From: Oricola nitratireducens
GTDB lineage: Bacteria; Pseudomonadota; Alphaproteobacteria; Rhizobiales; Rhizobiaceae
Assembly: GCF_014904745.1 (NCBI RefSeq)
Contig: NZ_JACZCS010000050.1
Location: 1 to 64,000, forward strand
Length of the DNA: 64,000 nt
Direction: 5' to 3'
Of this stretch, positions 1 to 9,708 are shown in pieces. A program made the position numbers and the translations under genes. Position 1 is the first letter of the stretch. Each line of letters begins with the position of its first letter. The notes under the pieces are model-generated. The model was not told the origin of the DNA. It made no database searches and saw nothing but the letters and a program-made list of their open reading frames with translations.

Positions 1-22
1 GGCGAAGAAAAGAGTTTGAGGG

Positions 23-45
23 AGCGCGGCAGAAGCTGCCGCGCT
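23..45 (+). terminator. GC-rich hairpin before rpsJ (attenuator or weak terminator)
   Basis: A perfect 10-bp stem (AGCGCGGCAG / CTGCCGCGCT) closes a 3-base loop and is followed by only TTT. It lies between whatever gene is upstream (commonly tuf or fusA in this group, not visible here) and rpsJ. The short T run argues for partial attenuation or transcript processing rather than full termination. Confidence 0.45.
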
Positions 46-71
46 TTGCCTCTTGAATAAGGAAAAGTCGT

Positions 72-380
72 ATGAACGGCCAGAACATCCGCATTCGCCT
101 GAAGGCGTTCGACCACCGGGTCCTCGATGCATCGACGCGCGAAATCGTGTCGACGGCAAAGCGGACCGGGGCGAGCGTACGCGGGCCGGTGCCGCTGCCG
201 ACACGGATCGAGAAATTCACCGTGAACCGGTCGCCGCACATCGATAAGAAAAGCCGCGAGCAGTTCGAGATGCGCACACACAAGCGTCTCTTGGATATCG
301 TCGATCCGACTCCGCAGACCGTGGACGCGCTGATGAAGCTCGATCTCGCGGCCGGCGTTGATGTCGAGATCAAGCTCTGA
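72..380 (+). CDS. rpsJ: 30S ribosomal protein S10
   Basis: 102 residues, the usual length for S10. The start ATG is preceded by an AAGGAAAA ribosome-binding sequence. The protein opens with the family-typical [14 protein letters not shown] and has the THKRLLDI segment of the loop that contacts 16S rRNA. S10 sits in the head of the small subunit and, as NusE, also joins the Nus antitermination complex with NusB. It is first of the ribosomal genes visible here, 28 bases ahead of rplC. Confidence 0.98.
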   Translation: MNGQNIRIRLKAFDHRVLDASTREIVSTAKRTGASVRGPVPLPTRIEKFTVNRSPHIDKKSREQFEMRTHKRLLDIVDPTPQTVDALMKLDLAAGVDVEIKL

Positions 381-408
381 GCAGGCCGGATTGGGGAAGG
401 ATGAACCA

Positions 409-1119
409 ATGCGTTCAGGAGTAATCGCACAGAAGCTGGGCATGACCCGCGTCTACAACGACAACGGCGAGCAGTTGCCGGTGACCGTTCTTCGCATGGA
501 GAACTGCCAGGTCGTGGCCCAGCGCACTGAAGACAAGAACGGCTACACGGCAGTGCAGCTCGGTTCCGGCTTTGCGAAGGTGAAGAACACCTCCAAGGCT
601 ATGCGTGGCCATTTCGCCAAGGCATCGGTCGAGCCGAAGCGCAAGCTGGCCGAGTTCCGCGTGTCGCCCGACAACATGATCGACGTTGGCGCCGAGCTGA
701 CTGCCGAGCATTTCGTGGCGGGCCAGAAGGTCGACGTGACCGGCACCACGCAGGGCAAGGGCTTCCAGGGTGTCATCAAGCGCCACAATTTCGGTGGTGG
801 CCGCGCGACCCACGGTAACTCCGTCTCACACCGTTCGCACGGTTCGACGGGCATGTGCCAGGACCCGGGCAAGGTCTTCAAGGGCAAGAAAATGGCCGGC
901 CATATGGGCGCGACCCGCGTCACGGCGCAGAACCTTGAAGTCGTATCGACCGATGCGGAACGTGGCCTGATCCTCGTGAAAGGCGCCGTTCCTGGTTCGA
1001 AGGGCGCATGGATCCTAGTGCGCGACGCGGTCAAGGTCAGCCTGCCGAAGGACGCGCCGAAGCCGGCCGCACTGCGGGCAGCTGCTGAAGCAGCACCCAG
1101 CGCTGAAGGGGCAGAATGA
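409..1119 (+). CDS. rplC: 50S ribosomal protein L3
   Basis: 236 residues from the ATG at 409 ([16 protein letters not shown], the typical L3 opening). An in-frame ATG at 358 exists but lies inside rpsJ and adds non-homologous residues. L3 is a primary 23S rRNA binder near the peptidyl transferase centre. The conserved central loop ([14 protein letters not shown], about residues 153-166) is visible, with the Gln just before it in the region methylated by PrmB in other bacteria. The C-terminus ends in an Ala/Glu-rich extension. The stop codon overlaps the rplD start. Confidence 0.97.
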   Translation: MRSGVIAQKLGMTRVYNDNGEQLPVTVLRMENCQVVAQRTEDKNGYTAVQLGSGFAKVKNTSKAMRGHFAKASVEPKRKLAEFRVSPDNMIDVGAELTAEHFVAGQKVDVTGTTQGKGFQGVIKRHNFGGGRATHGNSVSHRSHGSTGMCQDPGKVFKGKKMAGHMGATRVTAQNLEVVSTDAERGLILVKGAVPGSKGAWILVRDAVKVSLPKDAPKPAALRAAAEAAPSAEGAE

Positions 1120-1739
1120 TGGATATCAAAGTGACCACGCTTGCCGGCAAGTCGGCCGGTTCGCTCTCGCTCTCTGATACGGTGTTCGGCCTTGAGCCGC
1201 GTGCGGATCTCATCCAGCGCGTCGTGCTTTGGCAGCTCGCCAAGAAGCAGCAGGGTACGCATCAGTCGAAGGGGCGCGCTGATATCGCACGCACCGGCGC
1301 CAAGATGTACAAGCAGAAGGGTACGGGCCGCGCACGCCATTCATCGGCTCGCGCGCCGCAGTTTCGCGGCGGCGGCAAGGCCCACGGCCCGGTTGCACGC
1401 AGCCATGAGACAGCCATTCCCAAGAAGGTCCGCGCACTTGGTCTGCGTCATGCACTTTCGGCCAAGGCGAAGTCGTCCGACCTTATCATCGTCGACGATC
1501 TGAAGGCGACGGACGCCAAGACGAAGACGCTTCTCAGCCAGTTCTCGGGTCTCGGCCTGGAGAATGCACTGGTGATCGGCGGCGCGGAAATCGACGGCAA
1601 CTTCAAGAACGCTGCCGCCAATATCCCGCATGTCGACGTGCTGCCGGTTCAGGGTATCAACGTCTACGACATTCTGCGCCGCAACAAGCTGGTCCTTTCC
1701 AAGGCAGCGGTCGAAGCCCTCGAGGAGCGGTTCAAATGA
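1116..1739 (+). CDS. rplD: 50S ribosomal protein L4
   Basis: Up to 207 residues; two consecutive ATGs (1116 and 1119) can serve as start, both overlapping the rplC stop and implying translational coupling. L4 lines the nascent peptide exit tunnel; the long basic loop with [20 protein letters not shown] (about residues 68-87) is the tunnel extension. In gammaproteobacteria L4 also represses its own operon, but no such leader can be judged here. The gene overlaps rplW by four bases. Confidence 0.97.
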   Translation: MMDIKVTTLAGKSAGSLSLSDTVFGLEPRADLIQRVVLWQLAKKQQGTHQSKGRADIARTGAKMYKQKGTGRARHSSARAPQFRGGGKAHGPVARSHETAIPKKVRALGLRHALSAKAKSSDLIIVDDLKATDAKTKTLLSQFSGLGLENALVIGGAEIDGNFKNAAANIPHVDVLPVQGINVYDILRRNKLVLSKAAVEALEERFK

Positions 1740-2029
1740 CGGACATTCGCCACTACGACGTGATCGTCTCTCCGGTGATCACCGAGAAATCGACCTTCGT
1801 GTCGGAAAACAACCAGGTCATCTTCAACGTGGCCCGCGACGCTTCCAAGCCGGAAATCAAGGCTGCGGTCGAAGCGCTGTTCGGCGTCAAGGTGAAGGCG
1901 GTCAACACAATGCTCCGCAAGGGCAAGGTGAAGCGGTTCCGCGGCATCGTTGGCAAGCAGAGCGACGTGAAAAAGGCGGTCGTGACCCTTGTTGATGGCC
2001 AGTCCATCGACATCGCGACCGGGCTCTAA
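1736..2029 (+). CDS. rplW: 50S ribosomal protein L23
   Basis: 97 residues, normal for bacterial L23. Opening residues include the family signature [13 protein letters not shown]23 sits at the tunnel exit and is the docking site for trigger factor and signal recognition particle. The start ATG overlaps the rplD stop (ATGA), so the two are probably translationally coupled. Confidence 0.97.
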   Translation: MTDIRHYDVIVSPVITEKSTFVSENNQVIFNVARDASKPEIKAAVEALFGVKVKAVNTMLRKGKVKRFRGIVGKQSDVKKAVVTLVDGQSIDIATGL

Positions 2030-2054
2030 CCGGTCGGCCGAGAGGTAATTTGTT

Positions 2055-2888
2055 ATGGCATTGAAAACATTTAAACCAACGTCTCCCGGCCAGCGCCAGC
2101 TGGTGACGGTTGATCGTTCAGGCCTGCACAAGGGCGGTCCGGTCAAAGCGTTGACGGAAGGTCTGTCGAAGTCGGGCGGACGCAACAACCATGGCCGCCA
2201 GACGTCGCGCAACGTTGGCGGCGGGCACAAGCGTACCTACCGCATCATCGACTTCAAGCGTTCCAAGCGGGACGTCGAAGCCACGGTGGAGCGTATCGAG
2301 TACGATCCGAACCGCACCGCTTTCATCGCGCTGCTGAAGTATGATGACGGCGAACTGTCGTACATTCTGGCACCGCAGCGCCTGCAGGCGGGCGATCGCG
2401 TGGTGTCGAGCGAGTATGCCGACGTCAAGCCGGGCAACGCGATGGAACTCGGCCGCATGCCGGTCGGCACCATCGTGCACAATGTCGAGATGAAGCCGGG
2501 CAAGGGCGGCCAGATCGCCCGTTCGGCAGGCACCTACGCACAGCTCGTCGGCCGTGACCAGGGGATGGCGATCCTTCGCCTGAACTCGGGTGAACAACGG
2601 CTCGTTTCCGGCAAGTGCATCGCCACGGTCGGCGCCGTTTCCAACCCGGATCACGGCAACATCAACCTTGGCAAGGCCGGCCGGTCGCGCTGGCTCGGAC
2701 GTCGTCCGCATGTTCGCGGTGTCGTCATGAACCCGGTCGACCACCCGCATGGCGGCGGCGAAGGCCGGACGTCTGGCGGCCGGCACCCGGTGACGCCTTG
2801 GGGCAAGCCGACCAAGGGCAAGAAAACGCGTTCGAACAAGTCTACCGACAAGTTCATCATGCGCTCGCGCCATCAGCGCAAGAAATAA
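2055..2888 (+). CDS. rplB: 50S ribosomal protein L2
   Basis: 277 residues, typical length. L2 is needed for subunit joining and peptidyl transferase activity. The conserved segment with [20 protein letters not shown] near residues 225-245 includes the histidine considered important for activity. The N-terminus [15 protein letters not shown] is typical of alphaproteobacteria. A GAGAGGTAA sequence about 8 bases upstream can bind ribosomes. Confidence 0.98.
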   Translation: MALKTFKPTSPGQRQLVTVDRSGLHKGGPVKALTEGLSKSGGRNNHGRQTSRNVGGGHKRTYRIIDFKRSKRDVEATVERIEYDPNRTAFIALLKYDDGELSYILAPQRLQAGDRVVSSEYADVKPGNAMELGRMPVGTIVHNVEMKPGKGGQIARSAGTYAQLVGRDQGMAILRLNSGEQRLVSGKCIATVGAVSNPDHGNINLGKAGRSRWLGRRPHVRGVVMNPVDHPHGGGEGRTSGGRHPVTPWGKPTKGKKTRSNKSTDKFIMRSRHQRKK

Positions 2889-2906
2889 TCGAGAGAGGAA
2901 AAGCCT

Positions 2907-3185
2907 ATGGCTCGTTCAGTTTGGAAAGGCCCGTTCATCGACGGCTATCTTCTCAAGAAGGCTGACAAGGCCCGTGAGAGCGGTCGTCATGACGTTATCA
3001 AGATCTGGAGCCGGCGCTCCACTATCATGCCGCAGTTCGTCGGACTTACCTTCGGCGTCTACAACGGCACCAAGCATATCCCCGTTTCCGTCAACGAGGA
3101 CATGGTTGGCCACAAGTTTGGTGAATTCGCTCCGACGCGGACCTATTACGGTCACGGCGCGGACAAGAAGGCAAAGAGGAAGTAA
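2907..3185 (+). CDS. rpsS: 30S ribosomal protein S19
   Basis: 92 residues, standard for S19. [19 protein letters not shown] is the classic N-terminus and the [17 protein letters not shown] tail is basic. S19 forms a complex with S13 in the 30S head near the A-site tRNA. A GAGAGGAAAAG ribosome-binding sequence precedes the ATG. Two bases separate it from rplV. Confidence 0.98.
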   Translation: MARSVWKGPFIDGYLLKKADKARESGRHDVIKIWSRRSTIMPQFVGLTFGVYNGTKHIPVSVNEDMVGHKFGEFAPTRTYYGHGADKKAKRK

Positions 3186-3187
3186 CC

Positions 3188-3577
3188 ATGGGCAAGCCCA
3201 AGGCTCCACGCCGGCTGGCGGACAATGAGGCGCGTGCTGTAACGCGCACGATCCGCGTCAGCCCGCAGAAGCTCAACCTGGTTGCGGCCATGATCCGCGG
3301 CAAGAAGGTCGACTCGGCGCTCGCTGACCTGACCTTCTCGCGCAAGCGTATCGCGTCGACCGTGAAGAAGACGCTGGAATCGGCGATCGCCAATGCCGAA
3401 AACAACCATGATCTCGATGTGGATGCACTGGTTGTTGCCGAGGCCTATGTCGGCAAGTCGATCGTCATGAAGCGCTTCCACGCCCGCGGTCGCGGCCGTG
3501 CAAGCCGTATCGAGAAACCGTTCGCTCATCTCACCATTGTCGTGCGTGAGAAAGAGGAAGCAGGGGAGGCCGCATAA
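3188..3577 (+). CDS. rplV: 50S ribosomal protein L22
   Basis: 129 residues. L22 helps form the exit tunnel with an extended beta-hairpin; the hairpin segment with the [18 protein letters not shown] motif lies near residues 84-105. The region corresponds to that where macrolide resistance changes occur in other species. The stop and the rpsC start share a base (TAATG). Confidence 0.97.
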   Translation: MGKPKAPRRLADNEARAVTRTIRVSPQKLNLVAAMIRGKKVDSALADLTFSRKRIASTVKKTLESAIANAENNHDLDVDALVVAEAYVGKSIVMKRFHARGRGRASRIEKPFAHLTIVVREKEEAGEAA

Positions 3578-4281
3578 TGGGTCAGAAGATTAATCCGATC
3601 GGCCTTCGCCTCGGCATCAACCGCACCTGGGATTCACGCTGGTATGCCAATACCGGTGAGTATGGCCAGCTGCTGCACGAGGATCTGAAGATCCGCGAAT
3701 ACCTTATGAACGAGCTGAAGCAGGCTGCCGTTTCGAAGATCGTTATCGAGCGTCCGCACAAGAAGTGCCGTGTGACGATCCATTCGGCGCGTCCGGGCAT
3801 CATCATCGGCAAGAAGGGCGCGGATATCGAAAAGTTGCGCCGCAAGTTGTCGGAATTCACCTCGGCCGAAACGCATCTCAACATCGTTGAAGTGCGCAAG
3901 CCGGAAATTGATGCCAACCTGGTCGCCCAGTCGATCGCCCAGCAGCTGGAGCGCCGCGTGGCGTTCCGCCGCGCCATGAAGCGCGCCGTCCAGTCGGCGA
4001 TGCGTCTCGGCGCCGAAGGCATCCGCATCAACTGTGCCGGCCGTCTTGGCGGTGCCGAAATCGCGCGTACCGAATGGTATCGCGAAGGACGCGTTCCGCT
4101 GCACACGCTGCGCGCCGATGTCGACTACGGCACAGCCGAAGCCGAAACGGCTTACGGCATCTGCGGAATCAAGGTCTGGATCTTCAAGGGAGAAATCCTT
4201 GAGCACGATCCGATGGCTTCCGAGCGCCGGGCAACCGAAAATGACAGCCAGGGCACTGGCCGCCGCCGCGATCACGCGTAA
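3577..4281 (+). CDS. rpsC: 30S ribosomal protein S3
   Basis: 234 residues. Begins [20 protein letters not shown], the universal S3 opening. A type II KH domain is marked by [13 protein letters not shown] near residues 70-82, and the C-terminal S3 domain contains the [26 protein letters not shown] block (residues about 153-178). S3 lies at the mRNA entry channel and contributes to helicase activity. It starts on the last base of the rplV stop. Confidence 0.98.
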   Translation: MGQKINPIGLRLGINRTWDSRWYANTGEYGQLLHEDLKIREYLMNELKQAAVSKIVIERPHKKCRVTIHSARPGIIIGKKGADIEKLRRKLSEFTSAETHLNIVEVRKPEIDANLVAQSIAQQLERRVAFRRAMKRAVQSAMRLGAEGIRINCAGRLGGAEIARTEWYREGRVPLHTLRADVDYGTAEAETAYGICGIKVWIFKGEILEHDPMASERRATENDSQGTGRRRDHA

Positions 4282-4306
4282 GCGGACAGGATTGGAGTAG
4301 AAACCG

Positions 4307-4720
4307 ATGTTGCAACCTAAACGGACAAAGTACCGCAAACAGTTCAAGGGCAAAATCCATGGCATTGCCAAGGGTGGCACGGCTCTGAACTTCGGTGAAT
4401 ATGGCCTGAAGGCGCTGGAACCGAACCGAGTGAATGCGCGCGAGATTGAAGCGGCACGCCGCGCGATCACCCGTCACATGAAGCGCGCCGGCCGCGTGTG
4501 GATCCGCATCTTCCCGGATGTGCCGGTCACCTCGAAACCGACCGAAGTGCGCATGGGTAAGGGCAAGGGCTCCGTCGACTATTGGGCGGCCAAGGTGAAG
4601 CCCGGCCGCGTGATGTTCGAAATCGACGGCGTGTCCGAGGACATCGCACGCGAAGCGTTGCGCCTCGGCGCAGCCAAGCTCTCGGTGCGGACGCGCTTTA
4701 TCCAGCGTATCGCCGAGTAG
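4307..4720 (+). CDS. rplP: 50S ribosomal protein L16
   Basis: 137 residues, the bacterial norm. [15 protein letters not shown] start is canonical. L16 contacts A-site tRNA and is important for late 50S assembly. The loop [20 protein letters not shown] (about residues 64-83) is the conserved core, including the arginine hydroxylated in E. coli. Ribosome-binding sequence is weak (GGAGTAG). Confidence 0.98.
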   Translation: MLQPKRTKYRKQFKGKIHGIAKGGTALNFGEYGLKALEPNRVNAREIEAARRAITRHMKRAGRVWIRIFPDVPVTSKPTEVRMGKGKGSVDYWAAKVKPGRVMFEIDGVSEDIAREALRLGAAKLSVRTRFIQRIAE

Positions 4721-4731
4721 GAGTGAAGCTT

Positions 4732-4929
4732 ATGAAAGCCGAAGACGTAAAGGCCATGAGCGCCGACCAGCTCGCCGATGAACTGGCCAAGCTCAAAAAA
4801 GAACAGTTCAACCTGCGCTTCCAGAAGGCGACGGGTCAGCTGGAAAAAACCTCGCGTGTACGTGAAGTGCGCCGCGACATCGCCCGTATCAAGACGATCG
4901 CCGCTCAAAGCGCGGCCAAAGGAAAGTAA
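4732..4929 (+). CDS. rpmC: 50S ribosomal protein L29
   Basis: 65 residues from the ATG at 4732, which follows a GAGTGAAG ribosome-binding sequence; upstream in-frame starts overlap rplP and do not match the family. Two long helices with the hallmark [20 protein letters not shown] motif and the RDIARIKT segment define L29, a partner of L23 at the tunnel exit and part of the chaperone/SRP docking site. Only two bases separate it from rpsQ. Confidence 0.96.
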   Translation: MKAEDVKAMSADQLADELAKLKKEQFNLRFQKATGQLEKTSRVREVRRDIARIKTIAAQSAAKGK

Positions 4930-4931
4930 CG

Positions 4932-5174
4932 ATGCCAAAACGCGTTCTACAGGGCACCGTCGTGAGCGACAAGAATGACAAGACCGTGGTGGTCAAGGTC
5001 GAGCGCCGTTTCACGCACCCGCTGTTCAAAAAGACCGTGCGCCGTTCCAAGAAGTACAAGGCGCATGACGAAAGCAACCAGTTCAAGATCGGTGATACCG
5101 TTTTCATCCAGGAAAGCGCGCCGATTTCAAAGGACAAGTGCTGGGTGGTCGTAACCGACCAGCCTGCGTCCTGA
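4932..5174 (+). CDS. rpsQ: 30S ribosomal protein S17
   Basis: 80 residues. [20 protein letters not shown] is the family N-terminus, followed by the OB-fold core with [12 protein letters not shown] and KYKAHDE. S17 is a primary 16S binder needed for 30S assembly. The next gene, rplN, is 66 bases away, the widest gap within this part of the operon; that gap holds no clear terminator. Confidence 0.97.
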   Translation: MPKRVLQGTVVSDKNDKTVVVKVERRFTHPLFKKTVRRSKKYKAHDESNQFKIGDTVFIQESAPISKDKCWVVVTDQPAS

Positions 5175-5240
5175 ACCTAAACCGCAATACATGCGGCTTC
5201 CGCGGAAGCCAGCTGGACACAATATAAAAGGCAGCCAGTC

Positions 5241-5609
5241 ATGATTCAGATGCAAACAAACCTCGATGTCGCCGACAATTCCGGCGCCCGTCGTGTTCAG
5301 TGCATCAAGGTGCTGGGCGGCTCGAAGCGCAAGTATGCTTCCGTAGGTGACGTGATCGTTGTCTCGGTGAAGGAAGCTATCCCGCGCGGCCGCGTCAAAA
5401 AGGGCGACGTCATGAAAGCCGTCGTCGTGCGCACCGCAGCCGATATCCGCCGCGCCGATGGCAGTGTCATCCGTTTCGACAAGAACGCGGCAGTGATCGT
5501 CGACAACAAGAAAGAGCCGGTCGGCACCCGTATCTTCGGGCCTGTGCCGCGTGAACTCCGCGCCAAGGCACACATGAAGATCATCTCGCTGGCGCCGGAA
5601 GTGCTTTAA
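5241..5609 (+). CDS. rplN: 50S ribosomal protein L14
   Basis: 122 residues, exactly the usual size. [20 protein letters not shown] is the canonical start; the signature [20 protein letters not shown] is present near residues 36-55. L14 lies at the subunit interface (bridge B8) and is the docking site for the silencing factor RsfS. An upstream AAAAGGCAG sequence may bind ribosomes. Confidence 0.98.
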   Translation: MIQMQTNLDVADNSGARRVQCIKVLGGSKRKYASVGDVIVVSVKEAIPRGRVKKGDVMKAVVVRTAADIRRADGSVIRFDKNAAVIVDNKKEPVGTRIFGPVPRELRAKAHMKIISLAPEVL

Positions 5610-5620
5610 GGAGAGACACG

Positions 5621-5932
5621 ATGCAAAAGATCCGCAAAGGCGACGAAGTCGTCGTGCTCACCGGCAAGGACAAGGGCCGCAAGGGTACCGTCGTGCAGGT
5701 GATGCCGAAGGACAACCGTGCTGTTGTCGCCGGCATCAATGTCGTGAAGCGCCACCAGCGCCAGACGGCCAACCAGGAAGGCGGCATCATCTCGAAAGAG
5801 GCGCCGATCGACCTTTCGAACGTGGCGTTGCTGGACCCGAAAGACTCGAAGCCGACCCGTGTCGGTTTCCGCATGGAAGGCGAACGCAAGGTCCGCTTTG
5901 CCAAACGTTCCGGAGAAGTGATCGATGGCTGA
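5621..5932 (+). CDS. rplX: 50S ribosomal protein L24
   Basis: 103 residues. KOW motif near the N-terminus ([19 protein letters not shown]). L24 starts 50S assembly. The 3' end overlaps rplE by 8 bases, suggesting coupling. A GGAGAGA ribosome-binding sequence lies just upstream of the ATG. Confidence 0.97.
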   Translation: MQKIRKGDEVVVLTGKDKGRKGTVVQVMPKDNRAVVAGINVVKRHQRQTANQEGGIISKEAPIDLSNVALLDPKDSKPTRVGFRMEGERKVRFAKRSGEVIDG

Positions 5933-6482
5933 CGCAAAATACGAGCCGCGGCTCAAGAAGCACTATAACGACACCGTTCGTAAAGAGATGCTCGAGCAGT
6001 TCGGCTACAAAAACGAGATGGAAATTCCCCGCGTCACGAAGATTGTCGTGAACATGGGGATTGGCGAAGCGACGGCAGATTCCAAGAAGCCGGCGTCTGC
6101 TGCCGAGGACCTCGCGCTCATTACCGGGCAGAAGGCCATTATTACGCATGCCCGCAATTCGATTGCCGGCTTCAAGGTGCGTGAAGGCATGCCAATCGGC
6201 ACCAAGGTAACGCTGCGCGCCGACCGCATGTACGAGTTCATGGATCGCCTGGTCAACATCGCGCTGCCGCGCGTTCGCGACTTCCGCGGCCTGAACCCGA
6301 AAAGCTTCGATGGCCGTGGCAACTTCGCCATGGGCCTGAAGGAGCACATCGTGTTCCCCGAGATCAACTACGACAAGGTCGACCAGATCTGGGGAATGGA
6401 CGTCATCGTTTGCACGACGGCGAAATCGGACGACGAAGCCCGGGCTCTGCTCAAGGCTTTCAACTTCCCGTTCCGCCAGTAA
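5925..6482 (+). CDS. rplE: 50S ribosomal protein L5
   Basis: 185 residues, typical. [21 protein letters not shown] and the [24 protein letters not shown] block are the usual landmarks. L5 binds 5S rRNA in the central protuberance with L18 and L25 and forms bridge B1b to S13. Starts inside the end of rplX. Confidence 0.98.
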   Translation: MADAKYEPRLKKHYNDTVRKEMLEQFGYKNEMEIPRVTKIVVNMGIGEATADSKKPASAAEDLALITGQKAIITHARNSIAGFKVREGMPIGTKVTLRADRMYEFMDRLVNIALPRVRDFRGLNPKSFDGRGNFAMGLKEHIVFPEINYDKVDQIWGMDVIVCTTAKSDDEARALLKAFNFPFRQ

Positions 6483-6510
6483 CGGCAAGCGTTAAAAGGA
6501 AGAATTACGC

Positions 6511-6816
6511 ATGGCTAAAGTCAGCGCAGTCGAAAAGAACAACCGCCGTCGCAAGCTGGCGGATCAGTACGCCGCAAAGCGCGCCGCACTTAAGGCGATC
6601 GTCATGGATCGGTCCAATCCGATTGAAGAGCGCTTCAAGGCGACGCTCAAGCTTGCGGAACTGCCGCGCAACTCCGCGAAGGTGCGCGTGCGCAACCGTT
6701 GCGAAGTGTCGGGCCGCCCGCGCGCCTACTATCGCAAACTCAAGATGTCGCGCATCGCGCTTCGCGAACTTGGTTCGCTCGGCCGCGTTCCCGGCATCGT
6801 GAAGTCCAGCTGGTAA
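6511..6816 (+). CDS. rpsN: 30S ribosomal protein S14 (long, zinc-free type)
   Basis: 101 residues. This is the long form of S14 without the CxxC zinc ribbon of the short form; the conserved C-terminal block begins at [20 protein letters not shown] (about residues 61-80) and ends in KSSW. S14 sits in the 30S head and assembles late. A clear AAAAGGAAGAA ribosome-binding region precedes it. Confidence 0.97.
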   Translation: MAKVSAVEKNNRRRKLADQYAAKRAALKAIVMDRSNPIEERFKATLKLAELPRNSAKVRVRNRCEVSGRPRAYYRKLKMSRIALRELGSLGRVPGIVKSSW

Positions 6817-6828
6817 GGGGAAACAAAG

Positions 6829-7227
6829 ATGTCCATGTCAGATCCTCTTGGCGATATGCTGACGCGTATCCGCAACGGCATGCACCGTTCGAAGGACCGT
6901 ATTTCGACGCCGGCTTCCAAGCTGCGCGGTCGCGTTCTGGATGTGCTGAAAAACGAAGGCTATATCCGCGGCTACTCGCAGGTCGAGTATTCCTCGGGCA
7001 AGTCCGAGTACGAGATCGAGCTGAAGTATTTCGACGGCACGCCGGTCATCCGTAGCATCGAGCGCGTCTCGAAGCCGGGCCGCCGCGTCTATGTCGGCGT
7101 GAAGTCGATCCCGCATGTCGCAAACGGCCTCGGCATTTCGATCCTCTCGACGCCGCAGGGTGTGATGGCGGATCACGAGGCACGTGAAAAGAACGTTGGT
7201 GGAGAGCTTCTTTGCCGCATCTTCTGA
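6829..7227 (+). CDS. rpsH: 30S ribosomal protein S8
   Basis: 132 residues. [20 protein letters not shown] is the family opening; the C-terminal RNA-binding motif contains [20 protein letters not shown]8 is a primary 16S rRNA binder; in E. coli it also represses the spc operon by binding the rplE region, which cannot be verified from sequence alone here. An AGGGGAAA ribosome-binding sequence is present. Confidence 0.98.
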   Translation: MSMSDPLGDMLTRIRNGMHRSKDRISTPASKLRGRVLDVLKNEGYIRGYSQVEYSSGKSEYEIELKYFDGTPVIRSIERVSKPGRRVYVGVKSIPHVANGLGISILSTPQGVMADHEAREKNVGGELLCRIF

Positions 7228-7270
7228 TGCGGCAGGCGAGCATGAACCCAGTAAACGGACAGGTTGAAAA

Positions 7271-7804
7271 ATGTCGCGTATTGGTAAAAAGCCGGTAGCT
7301 ATCCCGGACGGTGTCACGGCCACCGTCGACGGTCAGACCGTGACCGCGAAAGGCCCGAAGGGCGAACTGAAATACGTCGTCAATGACGAGGTTCTGGTTG
7401 CAATGGAAGACGGCGCCGTCAGCGTCGAGCCGCGCGACCAGTCCAAGGACGCGCGCTCCAAGTGGGGCATGTCGCGGTCGATGATCCAGAACATCGTCGA
7501 CGGTGTGAAAGAAGGCTTCGAGCGCAAGCTCGAAATCAACGGCGTCGGCTATCGTGCGGCGATGCAGGGCAAGAACATCCAGCTCTCGCTTGGGTTCAGT
7601 CACGAAGTCGTCTACCAGGTGCCCGAGGGTGTCACAGCGGCTACTCCGAAGCCGACCGAAATCGTGCTCACGGGCATCGACAAGCAGCAGCTTGGCCAGG
7701 TCGCGTCGGAGATCCGCAAGTACCGGTCTCCCGAGCCCTACAAGGGCAAAGGCGTGAAATATGCGGAAGAGACGATCATCCGCAAAGAAGGCAAGAAGAA
7801 GTAA
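7271..7804 (+). CDS. rplF: 50S ribosomal protein L6
   Basis: 177 residues, usual size. Two repeated alpha/beta domains; [15 protein letters not shown] is the standard start and the C-terminal signature [14 protein letters not shown] (about residues 156-169) is intact. L6 lies near the GTPase-associated centre and the sarcin-ricin loop. Confidence 0.98.
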   Translation: MSRIGKKPVAIPDGVTATVDGQTVTAKGPKGELKYVVNDEVLVAMEDGAVSVEPRDQSKDARSKWGMSRSMIQNIVDGVKEGFERKLEINGVGYRAAMQGKNIQLSLGFSHEVVYQVPEGVTAATPKPTEIVLTGIDKQQLGQVASEIRKYRSPEPYKGKGVKYAEETIIRKEGKKK

Positions 7805-7816
7805 GGATAGCGCGCC

Positions 7817-8179
7817 ATGGCAAAGACCAAAGAATCGACCACGCGCCGTGCGCAGCGCGTTCGCCGTCAGATCAAGAAGGTGGCCAATGGCCGCCCGCGT
7901 CTGTCGGTGCACCGTTCTTCCAAGAACATCTATGCGCAGGTTATCGACGATGCTGCCGGCCACACGGTTGCCGCGGCGTCGACTCTCGAGACCGATCTTA
8001 AGGGCGGACTGAAGACCGGCGCCGACATTGCTGCAGCTGCAGCGGTCGGAAAGCTGGTTGCAGAACGCGCCGTAAAGGCCGGTATCAAGGACGTCGTATT
8101 CGATCGCGGCGCCTACATCTTTCATGGCCGGGTCAAAGCGCTTGCCGATGCGGCACGCGAAGCCGGCCTGAATTTCTAA
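7817..8179 (+). CDS. rplR: 50S ribosomal protein L18
   Basis: 120 residues. Basic N-terminus, [20 protein letters not shown] core, and C-terminal [23 protein letters not shown] motif region. L18 binds 5S rRNA with L5 in the central protuberance. Sits between rplF and rpsE in the conserved spc order. Confidence 0.98.
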   Translation: MAKTKESTTRRAQRVRRQIKKVANGRPRLSVHRSSKNIYAQVIDDAAGHTVAAASTLETDLKGGLKTGADIAAAAAVGKLVAERAVKAGIKDVVFDRGAYIFHGRVKALADAAREAGLNF

Positions 8180-8221
8180 TCTCAACCCGAGTGCTTCCGG
8201 AAAAGAACGAAGGAAAAGGAT

Positions 8222-8791
8222 ATGGCACAGCAAGATCGTGGAGGTCGCGGACGCGACCGTGGACCACGCGACGAGGCTGAGAGCGAGTTCGTAGACAAGC
8301 TCGTTCACATCAACCGAGTGGCAAAAGTTGTGAAGGGCGGTCGCCGTTTCGGTTTTGCCGCGCTCGTCGTCGTCGGCGACCAGAAGGGCCGCGTTGGTTT
8401 CGGCCACGGCAAGGCGCGCGAAGTGCCGGAAGCCATCCGCAAGGCGACCGAGGCCGCCAAGCGCGACATGATTTTCGTGCCGCTGCGCTCCGGCCGGACG
8501 CTGCATCATGACGTCGAAGGACGCCACGGCGCAGGCAAGGTTCTGCTGCGTGCTGCTTCCGCCGGTACCGGGATCATCGCCGGTGGCCCGATGCGCGCCG
8601 TGTTCGAGACGCTCGGCGTCCAGGACGTCGTCGCCAAGTCGCTCGGCACCTCGAACCCGTACAACATGGTTCGTGCGACCTTCGATGCGCTGAAAAGCCA
8701 GATGCATCCCAAGGACATCGCCGCACAGCGCGGGCTCAAATACTCCACGCTGCAGGCGCGCCGCCGCGATCTGATCGGCGCCGAAGAATAG
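8222..8791 (+). CDS. rpsE: 30S ribosomal protein S5
   Basis: 189 residues. The double-stranded RNA-binding-like N-terminal domain includes [18 protein letters not shown] (about residues 38-55), the region that affects decoding accuracy and spectinomycin response in other bacteria. The C-terminal domain has [17 protein letters not shown]5 helps form the mRNA entry channel with S3 and S4. AAGGAAAAG ribosome-binding sequence upstream. Confidence 0.98.
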   Translation: MAQQDRGGRGRDRGPRDEAESEFVDKLVHINRVAKVVKGGRRFGFAALVVVGDQKGRVGFGHGKAREVPEAIRKATEAAKRDMIFVPLRSGRTLHHDVEGRHGAGKVLLRAASAGTGIIAGGPMRAVFETLGVQDVVAKSLGTSNPYNMVRATFDALKSQMHPKDIAAQRGLKYSTLQARRRDLIGAEE

Positions 8792-8854
8792 ACTGATCGA
8801 GCTCCTGTCGCCTTTCGACCGGAAGGGCAGGGGTCATTGGAAGGAAACTGACTG

Positions 8855-9055
8855 ATGGCTGACAAGAAGAAGGGCGCTACGATCACTGTCGAACAGATCG
8901 GCAGCCCGATCCGCCGGCCGGCTGAACAGGAAAAAACCCTGATCGGTCTTGGCCTCAACAAGATGCATCGCCGCCGCACCCTGGAAGACACTCCGGCCGT
9001 GCGTGGCATGATCCGCAAAGTCCAGCACCTCGTCCGCGTTGTGGACGAGGCCTGA
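8855..9055 (+). CDS. rpmD: 50S ribosomal protein L30
   Basis: 66 residues. [20 protein letters not shown] and [20 protein letters not shown] are the diagnostic L30 blocks. Only bacterial-type short L30 is seen. It follows rpsE by 63 bases and precedes rplO by 17, as in other spc operons. AAGGAAACTG lies upstream of the ATG. Confidence 0.97.
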   Translation: MADKKKGATITVEQIGSPIRRPAEQEKTLIGLGLNKMHRRRTLEDTPAVRGMIRKVQHLVRVVDEA

Positions 9056-9072
9056 TAGCGGGGAGAAGAACA

Positions 9073-9549
9073 ATGAATCTGAACGAACTGCGCGATAACG
9101 AAGGCGCGCGCCCGTCTCGCAAACGCGTCGGCCGTGGTATCGGTTCCGGCAAGGGCAAGACAGGCGGCCGCGGCGTAAAGGGCCAGAAGTCCCGTTCCGG
9201 CGTGGCTATCAAGGGCTACGAGGGCGGCCAGATGCCGATCTATCGGCGTCTCCCGAAACGCGGCTTCAACAACATCTTCGCCAAGGACTTCAACATCGTG
9301 TCGCTGGCCCGCGTGCAGGCGGCAATCGATGCTGGCAAGCTCGACGGCAAGAAGACGGTCGATGCCGAGGCACTTGCTGCTGCCGGCGTCATCCGCCGCA
9401 TAAAGGACGGTGTACGCGTGCTCGCCGACGGCGACCTGAAAGCCAAGGTCAAATTCGAGGTTGCGGGCGCATCGAAGTCGGCGGTCGAGAAGATCGAAAA
9501 GGCCGGCGGTTCCATCACGGTGCTCGCAGCCAAGGCAGCTGCCGAGTAA
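9073..9549 (+). CDS. rplO: 50S ribosomal protein L15
   Basis: 158 residues. The Gly/Lys/Arg-rich N-terminal extension ([17 protein letters not shown], about residues 19-35) penetrates 23S r[18 protein letters not shown] is the conserved signature. A late assembly protein of the large subunit. secY follows after 159 bases that hold a possible attenuator hairpin. Confidence 0.97.
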   Translation: MNLNELRDNEGARPSRKRVGRGIGSGKGKTGGRGVKGQKSRSGVAIKGYEGGQMPIYRRLPKRGFNNIFAKDFNIVSLARVQAAIDAGKLDGKKTVDAEALAAAGVIRRIKDGVRVLADGDLKAKVKFEVAGASKSAVEKIEKAGGSITVLAAKAAAE

Positions 9550-9557
9550 TTCCTTGC

Positions 9558-9586
9558 AAGGGCGGCGGAGCGATCTGCCGCCCTTT
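9558..9586 (+). terminator. Possible attenuator hairpin between rplO and secY
   Basis: A 9-bp perfect stem (AAGGGCGGC / GCCGCCCTT) with a 10-base loop, followed by only one more T. It would be a weak rho-independent signal and could lower secY expression relative to the ribosomal genes. The rest of the gap (to 9708) shows no convincing gene or promoter. Confidence 0.35.
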
Positions 9587-9708
9587 CATCACGCTTTTCT
9601 TTACTTGCGTCTCTCCGGCATGGCGCTTATCTCCGCACTGAAGTGCGTTGGCCCGGCCGGGCGCAAGCCGGCTGATCGAAGGCCCCCGCCGAACCGGAGA
9701 ATTCCTCA

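Noticed and set aside
7046..8707. 553-codon minus-strand frame over rpsH-rpsE
   Set aside because: Covers four conserved ribosomal genes on the other strand; explained by codon bias.
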